A DNA stretch of 64,000 nt from assembly GCA_002352215.1 (NCBI GenBank), contig DEIB01000007.1:1-64000 (forward strand). Reading direction: 5' to 3'. Below are positions 1-7,602 of the stretch, in pieces. The translations under genes and the position numbers were made by a program. The notes under the pieces are model-generated. The model did no database searches, was not told the DNA's origin, and was given only the letters and a program-made list of their open reading frames with translations. The stretch's first letter is position 1; each line of letters opens with the position of its first letter. The DNA is from Chthonomonas sp. UBA2785 (GTDB lineage Bacteria > Armatimonadota > Fimbriimonadia > Fimbriimonadales > Fimbriimonadaceae).

Positions 1-644
1 GCCGAAGACTTCCAGTGAATGTAGCGCAGCGGGTCGCCGCTCACATATTCGCGCACGGCATGGGGCTCCAAGCCCGATCCGCGCACGCGGCCCGCTTCTA
101 CCTCGGCAATGCCGCTGCCGGCGGTGGGGTTCAGTTCCACTTCCACCGGCAACGGGGCCGGGTAGACGGTCAATTCTGCCTGCTCGGTGCGGTGTTTGTG
201 GCTTAAATAGACCAATCCCAGGGCGTCACTCGCTTCCACCTTCACCAGGCTCCAGCGGTAGCGTCCGCGCTTCAAGGGGCGGAACTCATAGCGCGTTCGG
301 ATGGGCTGCTCGTAACTCGGGGCCACCGGCAGGGGTGGAGCCAGCTCTTGGCGGCGCAGGCTCTCGGGCAACCCGTCTCGCACCGTCACCAGGGGCCGCT
401 TGATGCGGCGCTCGCTCCACACAATCATCTCGATGACCACGGGTTCGCCCACGGCCACGGCGGGCGGGGCAAACCGCTCGAACCGCAGATATCGCACGGC
501 CAAGTACGCCTGCAGGCGGGCGGCCAGCAACGTGGCCACCATCGCCGTCCCCATGTAAAACAGGGGCGGCGAATCGTTCAGCACGGCCATCACGATCAAG
601 AAGAACGCGGCCGCCGTGAGCGCAATGCTGGCGTATCTATTCAT
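1..644 (-). CDS. DUF58 domain protein, C-terminus beyond window edge
   Basis: I translated this frame by hand; it is open from an ATG at 644 to the window edge, giving 214 residues. The first 50 residues hold two hydrophobic segments (around ALTAAAFFLIVMAVL and YMGTAMVATLLAARL). A beta-rich middle follows, and then the DUF58 signature near residue 195 (REYVSGDPLRYIHWKSSA). DUF58 proteins are usually encoded next to a MoxR ATPase, and here the ATG lies 10 nt after the moxR-like stop codon in the same direction, so the two are probably one operon. Function is not known in detail; MoxR/DUF58 pairs are thought to act in protein maturation or stress responses at the membrane. The rest of the gene, and any transglutaminase partner, would lie to the left of the window. 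Confidence 0.88.
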   Translation of the reverse strand, partial: MNRYASIALTAAAFFLIVMAVLNDSPPLFYMGTAMVATLLAARLQAYLAVRYLRFERFAPPAVAVGEPVVIEMIVWSERRIKRPLVTVRDGLPESLRRQELAPPLPVAPSYEQPIRTRYEFRPLKRGRYRWSLVKVEASDALGLVYLSHKHRTEQAELTVYPAPLPVEVELNPTAGSGIAEVEAGRVRGSGLEPHAVREYVSGDPLRYIHWKSS

Positions 645-654
645 GCGCCTGGCG

Positions 655-1611
655 TTACGAAGGTCGGAAAGCCGTGGGCGTCGCGACGGTGCCCATGATT
701 TGCTGGATGATGCTCGGCCCGGTGGCACCGCGCGCACGAGCTTCGGCCCGCACGATCACGCGGTGACCCAACACCAAGGGCGCCACGGCCTTGATGTGGT
801 CCGGGGTCACAAAGGCGCTGCCTTCGAGTCCGGCTCGGGCTTGCCCGGCCAGCATCAGATAAAGCGAACCTCGCGGCGAGGAGCCCAGCGCCAGTTGCGC
901 GTTGTCGCGGGTGGCCCGCACTACGTCCACCACGTACTCCTTCACGCTGTCGTGCACAAAAATCTTGCGTACCGCGGCCTGCGCAGCACTGATTTCCGCT
1001 AAGGTGGCGCGCGCACTCACCGTCTGCAGCGGGTGCGTGGTTTGCTGGTCGGTCAGGATCGCGGCCTCACTCGAACGGTCCGGGTAACCCAGCGACACGC
1101 GGGCCAAGAATCGGTCCAGCTGCGCTTCGGGGAGGGGGTATGTCCCCGTCATTTCGATGTTGTTCTGGGTCGCGATGACCATGAACGGCTCGGGCAGCGG
1201 GCGGGTCACCCCGTCCACCGTTACCTGGCGTTCTTCCATCGCCTCGAGCAAAGCGGATTGTGTTTTCGGCGTGGCTCGGTTGACTTCGTCCACCAGCACG
1301 ACGTTGGCAAACACCGGACCGGGTTGGAACTCAAACTGGTTCGTCGTGCGGTTGAGAATCGAACCCCCCGTCACGTCGCTTGGCAGCAGGTCGGGCGTGA
1401 ACTGCACACGGCGGAACTCGCCGCCCAGCGCCTTCGCCAGGGCCTTCGCCAGGGTCGTCTTGCCGACCCCCGGCACGTCTTCGACCAACAGGTGGCCTCC
1501 ACAGAACAGGGTCACGACGGCATCCCGGACGGAATCCGGTTTGCCCACAATCACTCGACTCAATTCAGACTGAAGCGCACCCCCAAGGGTCTTGAGTGCT
1601 TCAGCGTCCAT
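655..1611 (-). CDS. MoxR family AAA+ ATPase
   Basis: AAA+ ATPase of the MoxR type, about 318 residues, the usual family length. Walker A is VPGVGKTT at about residues 46-53, Walker B is VVLVDEVNRA near residue 110, and the sensor region reads FMVIATQN. The frame is open further upstream to an ATG at 1713, but that codon would sit in the same CATG as the start of the divergent kinase gene. I prefer the ATG at 1611 because a GGGGAG Shine-Dalgarno lies 7 nt before it and the protein then starts where MoxR proteins normally do. The DUF58 gene follows 10 nt downstream. MoxR proteins are thought to act as chaperone-like ATPases in assembling complexes; the target cannot be told from here. Confidence 0.9.
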   Translation of the reverse strand: MDAEALKTLGGALQSELSRVIVGKPDSVRDAVVTLFCGGHLLVEDVPGVGKTTLAKALAKALGGEFRRVQFTPDLLPSDVTGGSILNRTTNQFEFQPGPVFANVVLVDEVNRATPKTQSALLEAMEERQVTVDGVTRPLPEPFMVIATQNNIEMTGTYPLPEAQLDRFLARVSLGYPDRSSEAAILTDQQTTHPLQTVSARATLAEISAAQAAVRKIFVHDSVKEYVVDVVRATRDNAQLALGSSPRGSLYLMLAGQARAGLEGSAFVTPDHIKAVAPLVLGHRVIVRAEARARGATGPSIIQQIMGTVATPTAFRPS

Positions 1612-1639
1612 TACAGTGCTCCCCACAGCATCTGTCGCT

Positions 1640-1645
1640 AGCATA
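1640..1645 (-). promoter_or_regulatory. possible -10 of the moxR-DUF58 operon
   Basis: On the minus strand a TATGCT hexamer lies 28 nt before the preferred ATG at 1611, leaving room for the GGGGAG Shine-Dalgarno in a short leader. No convincing -35 is visible. A second candidate (TTACAA, 16 nt, TAAATA) lies slightly upstream. Confidence 0.3.
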
Positions 1646-1697
1646 CGGTTATTTACGCTTTTCGGCCCTAGTTGTAACCGCAATTTTTCATCTAAGT

Positions 1698-1703
1698 TAA
1701 AAT
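1698..1703 (+). promoter_or_regulatory. -10 of near-leaderless ROK kinase promoter
   Basis: TAAAAT, a good -10 hexamer, ends 8 nt before the ATG at 1712. No Shine-Dalgarno lies between them (TGGTCGTC), so transcription would begin at or next to the start codon. This matches the pattern seen at many genes in this window. Confidence 0.5.
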
Positions 1704-1711
1704 TGGTCGTC

Positions 1712-2734
1712 ATGGAGTCTCAGCAAGCGGTAGTCGGTGTCGATTTAGGGGGCACAAATGTTCGTGCCCAGGTCATCCGATCCGACGGTCGCCCGGGGCT
1801 CCTCCGACCGATTTCGGCCCCCAGTCAGGCTCAAAATGGTCTGGATGCGACCCTCGATGCCGTGGCACAGGTGGTGAAGGCCGCCATTGCTGATGCCGGT
1901 GAGCCCGTGCGAGCCGTGGGGCTTGCCATCCCGGGCCATGTGGACAACGACAGCGGGGAAGTCCGCTGGGCCCCCAACTTTGGCGAGTACCGCGACGGAG
2001 TTTTTTACTATTGGCAGCACGTGGCCGTGCGCGGCCCGCTAGAAGAGCGGCTCGGCCTGCCGGTGGTGATGGGCAACGACGCCAACTGCGCGGCCCTGGG
2101 CGAATACCAGTTCGGCAGCGGCGAAGGGAAGGCCAAGTGCCTGCTTATGTTTACGCTCGGTACGGGCGTTGGGGGTGGCGTAGTACTCGGTCCGGGCAGC
2201 GTGGATGGCCAGGCGAAGGGGCCCCTCCTCTTGGTGGGTGGCAATAAGGGCGGCGTCGAACTCGGCCACACCCTCATTGCCATGGGCGGGATGCTGTGCA
2301 ACAGTGGCGCCTACGGAGCCCTGGAAGCCTATGGCCAAGCCGAGGGCCTGACCGTGCGCGCCCAGAACAAGCTCAAGCGCCGGGGCGCGTCCATCATGAA
2401 CGACTGGGTGAAGGGCGACCTCAGCCTCGTAACCCCCAAGCTGGTGGCCGAAGCCGCCGACGTCGGTGACCCGCTGGCCCGCCGTGTGTGGGATGAATAC
2501 GGCACCTACCTCGGCGCGGGCGTGGGCAGCCTGATCAACGTGTTTGCGCCGGACGTGGTGGCCATTGGCGGGCAGATTGCCAAGGCGTGGCCGCACTTTG
2601 CCCCGGCCCTCACCATGCAGGCCCGCGACATCGCGGTGCCGAGCCTGATGGATGACGTGCGTATCGTGCGGGCGCAGCGCCTGCGCTCGGCGGGCATCCT
2701 GGGAGCGGCCGCCCTCGCTCGTCAGCTCGCCTGA
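1712..2734 (+). CDS. ROK family sugar kinase (glucokinase-like)
   Basis: ROK kinase, 340 residues, likely phosphorylating glucose or a related hexose with ATP in the cytoplasm. The phosphate-binding DLGGTN motif is at residues 11-16, the substrate region NDANCAALGE near 125, the second ATP motif FTLGTGVGGG near 148, and the ExGH element (VELGH) near 185. The zinc motif of ROK proteins, CxCGxxGCxE, is degenerate here: the equivalent stretch near residue 196 reads CNSGAYGALE, so two of the three cysteines are replaced. Start: the ATG at 1712 gives a protein beginning just before the first ROK strand; the frame stays open upstream to 1592, but those residues do not look like kinase. A bidirectional terminator follows. 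The substrate is not provable from sequence. Confidence 0.88.
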   Translation: MESQQAVVGVDLGGTNVRAQVIRSDGRPGLLRPISAPSQAQNGLDATLDAVAQVVKAAIADAGEPVRAVGLAIPGHVDNDSGEVRWAPNFGEYRDGVFYYWQHVAVRGPLEERLGLPVVMGNDANCAALGEYQFGSGEGKAKCLLMFTLGTGVGGGVVLGPGSVDGQAKGPLLLVGGNKGGVELGHTLIAMGGMLCNSGAYGALEAYGQAEGLTVRAQNKLKRRGASIMNDWVKGDLSLVTPKLVAEAADVGDPLARRVWDEYGTYLGAGVGSLINVFAPDVVAIGGQIAKAWPHFAPALTMQARDIAVPSLMDDVRIVRAQRLRSAGILGAAALARQLA

Positions 2735-2752
2735 GCTGGTCAAAGTACAAAA

Positions 2753-2792
2753 AACGCCGCCTGAGATCACTCCCGGGCGGCGTTGTTCTTTT
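2753..2792. terminator. bidirectional intrinsic terminator between ROK kinase and E2 gene
   Basis: A perfect 9-bp stem (AACGCCGCC at 2753-2761 with GGCGGCGTT at 2776-2784) is flanked by an A-run on the left and GTTCTTTT on the right. It can therefore stop transcripts of both convergent genes. Confidence 0.8.
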
Positions 2793-2807
2793 GCGAATGG
2801 AGCGGAT

Positions 2808-4046
2808 TTAGCTCAGCAAGCGCATCGGGCTTTCCAGGTACGCCCGCACGACGTTGATGAACTGAGCCCCCACGGCCCCGTCCACCACGCGGTGGTCAAA
2901 GGAGGCCGTCATGTTCATGCGCCAGCGCACTTCCACTTCGTCGCTTTCCGTCACCACGACCTTCTTGCGGGCCGAGGAGATCGCGAGGATTGCGGCGTTC
3001 GGGCCGTTGATAATCGCGCCGAAGTTGTCGACGTCCAGCATCCCCATGTTGCTGATGCTGAAGGTCGAGCCGCCCATTTCATTCGGGCTCAGCTTGCCGG
3101 CGCGGGCCTTGGTCACCAAGTCCTTGCTGGCCGCAGCAATCTGGCGCAGGGTCAGTTGGTCGGCGTGGTGGATCACCGGCACCAGCAGGCCGTCATCCAC
3201 GGCGGCGGCAATGCCAATGTTCACGTTGCCCAGTTGCAGCAGGTGGTCACCTTGGTAGGTGCTGTTCACTTGCGGCATCTCGCGCAGGGCCAAGGCGCAC
3301 GCGCGCACCACAAAGTCGTTGACGCTGATGTTGCCGGCTTCTTCTTCCTTCAGGGCTTCGCGCAGCGTGTAGATCTTCTCCATGTCCACTTCCACGGTCA
3401 CGTAGAAATGGGGCGCTTCCATCTTGCTCTGGTGGGTGCGCTCGGCAATGATCTTGCGCAGGAAGTTGAGCGGCACCTTCACATCTTCGGCGCTGGCCGT
3501 CACCGGGGCGCTCTTGGGGACAGAACTCGGCATCGAAGAACCCTGCTGGCCAATGGCGGCCACCACGTCCTTGTGCACAATGCGTCCACCGGGTCCAGAG
3601 CCCGTCACCGCGCTCAGGTCCACACCAGCATCGGCGGCCACGCGTCGGGCCAGCGGGCTGGCCTTGATGCGCTCGTTGTTGGATGAAGTCGTTGCCGGAG
3701 CCGAAGTGGCCTCCGCCGGGGCCTTGCTCGTTTGGGCCGGAGCTTCTTCCGCCGGAGCCGCCGCCGGGGCCGAAGCCTCGCCGCTGCCCCAGTTCGCGGG
3801 CAGGCTTTCGCCGTCCTTCAAAATGGCTGCGATGGGCCGACCCACGGGCACGGTGTCGCCCGATTGGATCAAGAATCCTGTCAGCTTGCCCCGCCCCGGA
3901 GATTCCAGTTCCAGCGTGGCCTTGTCAGTTTGAATCGTGCCGATGACCTCGCCGGGTTTCACCGACTCGCCGTCCTTCTTCAACCATTCGAGGAGAGTGC
4001 CCTCCTCCATTCCGTCGCCCATCTTGGGCATGATCACTTCGGTCAT
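2808..4046 (-). CDS. dihydrolipoamide acyltransferase (E2 of a 2-oxo acid dehydrogenase complex)
   Basis: E2 core subunit, 412 residues, carrying acyl groups on lipoyl-lysine and passing them to CoA. Domain order: a lipoyl domain at residues 1-77 with the lipoylated lysine at K42 (TDKATLE), an Ala/Pro/Glu-rich linker to about 125, a peripheral-subunit-binding domain (ASPLARRVAADAGVD) at about 128-165, and the catalytic domain to the end with the HRVVDG active-site motif at 385-390. AAGGAAAG lies just before the ATG. The E1 and E3 genes are not adjacent, which is unusual. The sequence style fits pyruvate dehydrogenase E2, but a branched-chain or acetoin complex cannot be excluded. Confidence 0.92.
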   Translation of the reverse strand: MTEVIMPKMGDGMEEGTLLEWLKKDGESVKPGEVIGTIQTDKATLELESPGRGKLTGFLIQSGDTVPVGRPIAAILKDGESLPANWGSGEASAPAAAPAEEAPAQTSKAPAEATSAPATTSSNNERIKASPLARRVAADAGVDLSAVTGSGPGGRIVHKDVVAAIGQQGSSMPSSVPKSAPVTASAEDVKVPLNFLRKIIAERTHQSKMEAPHFYVTVEVDMEKIYTLREALKEEEAGNISVNDFVVRACALALREMPQVNSTYQGDHLLQLGNVNIGIAAAVDDGLLVPVIHHADQLTLRQIAAASKDLVTKARAGKLSPNEMGGSTFSISNMGMLDVDNFGAIINGPNAAILAISSARKKVVVTESDEVEVRWRMNMTASFDHRVVDGAVGAQFINVVRAYLESPMRLLS

Positions 4047-4172
4047 GCGCTTTCCTTATGCGACCTGGAGACCCCGTTGTCGCCCGGCGATGTGAGAATA
4101 CCTGCGAGGCCTCCCGCGCACGCGGACATGGGACTGACACCCGTCCCGGTCCATCACCCTGGCCCGGCGGGG

Positions 4173-4178
4173 CATACT
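4173..4178 (+). promoter_or_regulatory. -10 of near-leaderless enoyl-CoA hydratase promoter
   Basis: CATACT (TATACT-like) ends 7 nt before the ATG at 4186. No Shine-Dalgarno sequence is present in the gap. Confidence 0.4.
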
Positions 4179-4185
4179 GCACAAC

Positions 4186-4950
4186 ATGCTGTTGACGGAG
4201 CGCAATGGGGCGCGATACGCGGTGACTTTGAACCGCCCGGATGTCCGGAACGCCTTTAACGAAGACCTGATTGCCCGCCTCACCGAGGTCTTTCAACAGT
4301 TGCCCGAAGGTGTACGGTTGGTTGTCCTGCGCGGCAATGGCAAGACCTTTAGCGCCGGCGGCGACCTCGACTGGATGCGCCGCGCCTCCGAAGTGAGCGA
4401 AGAAGAGAACTACCAAGACTGCCTGCGGCTGGCCGAACTCTTCCGCGCCATGGCTACGTGCAAGGCCGTCGTTGTATCGCTCGTTCATGGGGCCGCCTTT
4501 GGTGGGGGCGCCGGCCTGGTGGCCGCCAGCGATGTCGCCATCGCCGAGGTGGATACCAAGTTCAGTTTCAGCGAAGCCCGCCTGGGGCTGGTGCCCGCCA
4601 CCATTGGCGCCTACGTGCTGCCCAAGATCGGCGCGGGCCACGCCCGGGCCTTGTTTTGCACGGCCGAAGTCTTTGATGCCCGCGAAGCCCACCGCATCGG
4701 GCTGGTGCACAAGTTGGCCGAATCGGGCGAACTGGACTTTGTGGCCGAAGGGGTCATCCAGAACATCCTCAAGAACGGCCCTGAAGCCGTCCACGCCTGC
4801 AAGATGATGGTGACCGACGGCCCGCTAACCGCCGAAGCCGCCGCCCGCCTGCTGGCGCAACGCCGCGTGAGTGACGAGGGGCGCGAAGGCATCTCCGCCT
4901 TCCTCAACAAGCGAAGCGCGTCCTTTGTGGAAGAGGGCCCCAAGGAGTGA
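4186..4950 (+). CDS. enoyl-CoA hydratase/isomerase, methylglutaconyl-CoA hydratase-like
   Basis: Crotonase-fold enzyme, 254 residues. The two oxyanion-hole segments are visible: FSAGGDLDWM near residue 60 and HGAAFGGGAGL near 100, followed by SFSEARLGLVPATIG near 128. The GGDLDWMRR stretch and the FDAREAHRIGLVH region resemble LiuC-type methylglutaconyl-CoA hydratases of leucine breakdown. The gene overlaps the downstream biotin carboxylase by GTGA, as expected for a coupled leucine/acyl-CoA pathway, but no carboxyltransferase subunit is nearby. Substrate assignment is an inference from motif style and this neighbour. Confidence 0.85.
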   Translation: MLLTERNGARYAVTLNRPDVRNAFNEDLIARLTEVFQQLPEGVRLVVLRGNGKTFSAGGDLDWMRRASEVSEEENYQDCLRLAELFRAMATCKAVVVSLVHGAAFGGGAGLVAASDVAIAEVDTKFSFSEARLGLVPATIGAYVLPKIGAGHARALFCTAEVFDAREAHRIGLVHKLAESGELDFVAEGVIQNILKNGPEAVHACKMMVTDGPLTAEAAARLLAQRRVSDEGREGISAFLNKRSASFVEEGPKE

Positions 4951-6461
4951 TTCGCAAGATTCTCATCGCCAATCGCGGCGAAATCGCCATCCGCATCATC
5001 CGCGCCGCCCGCGAGATGGGCATCAAGGCGGTGGCGGTCTATAGCGAAGCGGACGAAACCGCCCTGCACGTGCAATGGGCGGACGAAGCGGTGTACGTCG
5101 GCGGACCTGAGCCCCGCGAGAGCTACCTGCGATCCGAAGCCATTCTCGAAGCCGCCAAGGCCACCGGTGCCGACGCTATTCACCCGGGCTACGGCTTCCT
5201 GAGCGAGCGCGCCGAGTTTGCCGAGGCCGTCGAGGCCGCCGGACTCATCTTCATTGGCCCGCCTGCCGCCGCCATGCGCAGCCTAGGCGCCAAGATCGAC
5301 GCCAAGCGCCTGGCCGTGGAGAACGGCGTGCCGATCGCGCCAGGTTTCTTCGAGCCCGGAGCTTCGGATGAACGCATCCTGCAGGCCGCCCGCGAGATGG
5401 GCCTGCCCGTGATGCTGAAGGCTTCGGCCGGGGGTGGCGGACGCGGCATGCGCGCGGTGTTCTCCGACGACGAACTGGAAAGCGCCCTCCGGCTGGCCCG
5501 TGAGGAAGCTCGCCAAGCCTTTGATGACGACGATATGATGGTGGAGCGGCTCATCACCCAGCCGCGCCACATCGAGGTCCAGGTGCTGGCCGACCAGCAC
5601 GGGCAAGTGGCTTGTCTCTTTGAGCGCGAATGCAGCCTGCAGCGCCGCCACCAAAAGCTGGTGGAAGAAGCCCCCAGCCCGGTGATGACTGACGCCCACT
5701 GGCAAACCCTGCGCGAAAGCTGCACGCGCCTCATCCGCGCGGCGGGCTACACCGGGGCGGGCACGGTGGAATTCATGTACGACCCCCATACGGAGTCGTT
5801 CGCCTTCCTCGAAGTCAACGCGCGCCTGCAAGTGGAGCACCCGGTCACGGAAATGATCACCGGGGTGGACCTGGTGCAGTGGCAGATCCGCATCGCCCAG
5901 GGCGAGGCCCTCGCGCTAGCCCCGGCTCTGATGAACGGAGACCGCACCGCCATCCTGGGGCATGCCATCGAGTGCCGCATCGTCGCCGAAGACCCGAGCA
6001 AGGGGTTCATGCCCAGCATCGGCTATCTGCGCGGGTGGGCCGCGCCCATGGGGCCAGGAATTCGATTCGATACGGGGTTCGGGCCGGGCCGCGAGGTCAC
6101 GCGCTACTACGACAGCCTCATCGCCAAGCTCATCGGCTACGGAGCCACTCGCGACGAGGCCGTGAGTCGTACTGTCCATGCCCTGCACGACACCCACATC
6201 CTGGGCGTGGCCACTAACGTGGCTTACCTGGGCGATGTGCTCCGCCACCCCGGCTTCCTCGCGGGGGACATTGACACCGGGTTCTTGGGCCGCCATTTTG
6301 CCGACTGGCAACCCCCCACCGAGTGGCCGGAGGAACTAGCAGCCTTGGTGCAGGCCGCCAGCCAGACTCACACCCCCACCGCTGCCGCCGAAGGGGCCCG
6401 CACCCCCATGTCGCCGGCGTGGGATCGAGCGGACGGGTTCCGGTCGCTACGAACGCAGTAG
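4947..6461 (+). CDS. biotin carboxylase subunit (AccC / acyl-CoA carboxylase alpha type), no biotin domain
   Basis: ATP-dependent biotin carboxylase, 504 residues, starting at a GTG inside the preceding stop (GTGA). It shows the N-terminal KILIANRGEIAIRI, the glycine-rich ATP-grasp loop GGGGRGMR near residue 165, the EVNARLQVEHPVTE signature near 290 and the C-terminal biotin carboxylase domain. Plain AccC proteins are about 450 residues. This one has roughly 50 more, ending in SPAWDRADGFRSL, which recalls the start of the BT domain in propionyl- and methylcrotonyl-CoA carboxylase alpha subunits. No biotin attachment site (AMKM-like) is present, and dusB begins only about 60 nt later. It may work with a separate biotin carrier protein, or be a shortened alpha subunit. 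Confidence 0.88.
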   Translation: MIRKILIANRGEIAIRIIRAAREMGIKAVAVYSEADETALHVQWADEAVYVGGPEPRESYLRSEAILEAAKATGADAIHPGYGFLSERAEFAEAVEAAGLIFIGPPAAAMRSLGAKIDAKRLAVENGVPIAPGFFEPGASDERILQAAREMGLPVMLKASAGGGGRGMRAVFSDDELESALRLAREEARQAFDDDDMMVERLITQPRHIEVQVLADQHGQVACLFERECSLQRRHQKLVEEAPSPVMTDAHWQTLRESCTRLIRAAGYTGAGTVEFMYDPHTESFAFLEVNARLQVEHPVTEMITGVDLVQWQIRIAQGEALALAPALMNGDRTAILGHAIECRIVAEDPSKGFMPSIGYLRGWAAPMGPGIRFDTGFGPGREVTRYYDSLIAKLIGYGATRDEAVSRTVHALHDTHILGVATNVAYLGDVLRHPGFLAGDIDTGFLGRHFADWQPPTEWPEELAALVQAASQTHTPTAAAEGARTPMSPAWDRADGFRSLRTQ

Positions 6462-6468
6462 GTCGCGC

Positions 6469-6489
6469 GGCGGGGCGTCCCACCCCGCC
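6469..6489 (+). terminator. possible terminator hairpin after the biotin carboxylase gene
   Basis: A perfect 7-bp GC stem (GGCGGGG with CCCCGCC, 7-nt loop) lies just after the stop codon. The following sequence is only weakly T-rich, so it may be a poor terminator or an RNA 3' end stabiliser. Confidence 0.4.
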
Positions 6490-6520
6490 CGGGCCGTAAC
6501 TAGGTTTATTGGAGTTCGCC

Positions 6521-7546
6521 GTGGTGTGGCCGGGATTCAAAGTCGGGAACGTGGAGGTGCAGACACCCTTGGTGCTGGCCCCTATGGAAGATGTCTCCAG
6601 CCTGCCCATGCGCGTCATCGCAAAGCGGATTGGCCAGCCGGGCCTGATGTTCACCGAGTTCGTCAGCGCGATGGCGATCCATTACAACGCCCGCAAGACG
6701 TACCGCAAACTTCGCATTGACCCCGAAGAGCGCCCATTGGGCATTCAAATCTTCGGCGCGGACCCCGAGGTGATGGCCGAAACCGCCCGCATCTGCGCCG
6801 ACGCCGGGGCCGACATCATTGATATCAATATGGGCTGCTGGGTGCCCAAGGTGTGCCGCACTGGGAGCGGCGCGGCTCTGCTGAAAGACCCCGACACCGC
6901 TGAGCGCATCGTCCGCGCCGTGGTGGACGCGGTAAAGGTGCCCGTCACCGTCAAGGTGCGCGCCGGGTGGGATTACTCGCAGTTTGCGGCTCCCGACCTG
7001 GCCCGCCGGTTCCAGGATGCCGGCGCGCAGATGCTCACCCTCCACGCCCGCTTTGCCAAGCAGGGATTTGAAGGTGAAGCCGACTGGGATCTCATCCGCC
7101 GGATGCGCGAAGTTGTCACCGTGCCCCTCATCGGCAATGGCGACGTGAAAACCCCCGCCGATGCCCGCCGCATGCGCGACGAAACCGGCTGCGATGGCGT
7201 GATGGTGGGTCGTGCCGCCATCAGCAATCCGTGGGCGCTGGCCGCCATTTCCGCCGAGATGCGGGGCGAAGCCGCTCCGCCCCCGCCCACGCTCCTCGAG
7301 CGCATTGACGTGGTGCGCGAGCATGCCCGCAGCATGGTGGAATTCGAGGCGGTAGAGAGTGGGGAAGACATCTCGCCGGCCGTGGAATTGCGCGCGCTCA
7401 GCCGCCTGCGCGGGCAGTTGCCCATGTACATCAAGGGCGAGCCCGGGGCCAGCCAAATGCGGGCGCGGCTTTCCCGCGTAAGTTCATTGCAGGAGCTCGA
7501 TGACCTTTTGGGCGAATTCCTAACGCTATCCGCCGCCGCCGTTTAA
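6521..7546 (+). CDS. dusB: tRNA-dihydrouridine synthase
   Basis: Flavin enzyme that reduces uridine to dihydrouridine in tRNA, about 341 residues. It opens with the TIM-barrel FMN segment (PLVLAPMEDVSSLPMR), has the catalytic cysteine in DINMGC near residue 108, the FMN-phosphate segment VPLIGNGDV and the VGRAAISNP end of the barrel, then the helical tRNA-binding domain. A GGAG Shine-Dalgarno 6 nt before the GTG at 6521 decides the start; a GTG at 6524 or a TTG at 6509 are alternatives. The residue after the catalytic cysteine is Trp (GCW), where most Dus proteins have Pro (GCP). Product assignment to DusB rather than another Dus is by overall style. Confidence 0.9.
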   Translation: MVWPGFKVGNVEVQTPLVLAPMEDVSSLPMRVIAKRIGQPGLMFTEFVSAMAIHYNARKTYRKLRIDPEERPLGIQIFGADPEVMAETARICADAGADIIDINMGCWVPKVCRTGSGAALLKDPDTAERIVRAVVDAVKVPVTVKVRAGWDYSQFAAPDLARRFQDAGAQMLTLHARFAKQGFEGEADWDLIRRMREVVTVPLIGNGDVKTPADARRMRDETGCDGVMVGRAAISNPWALAAISAEMRGEAAPPPPTLLERIDVVREHARSMVEFEAVESGEDISPAVELRALSRLRGQLPMYIKGEPGASQMRARLSRVSSLQELDDLLGEFLTLSAAAV

Positions 7547-7586
7547 GCATCCCGAAAGGCACGAGCATATTCTCATTTTCTTCGAC

Positions 7587-7592
7587 TAGAAT
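7587..7592 (+). promoter_or_regulatory. -10 of the oxidoreductase promoter
   Basis: TAGAAT ends 10 nt before the ATG at 7603 and overlaps an upstream in-frame ATG at 7591. If this is the -10, the upstream ATG cannot be used and the mRNA has almost no leader. Confidence 0.45.
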
Positions 7593-7602
7593 GTCGGGGA
7601 CG

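Noticed and set aside
2652..3686. A 344-codon plus-strand frame across the E2 gene
   Set aside because: His/Ala/Gly-rich antisense shadow; the minus strand encodes a textbook lipoyl acyltransferase.
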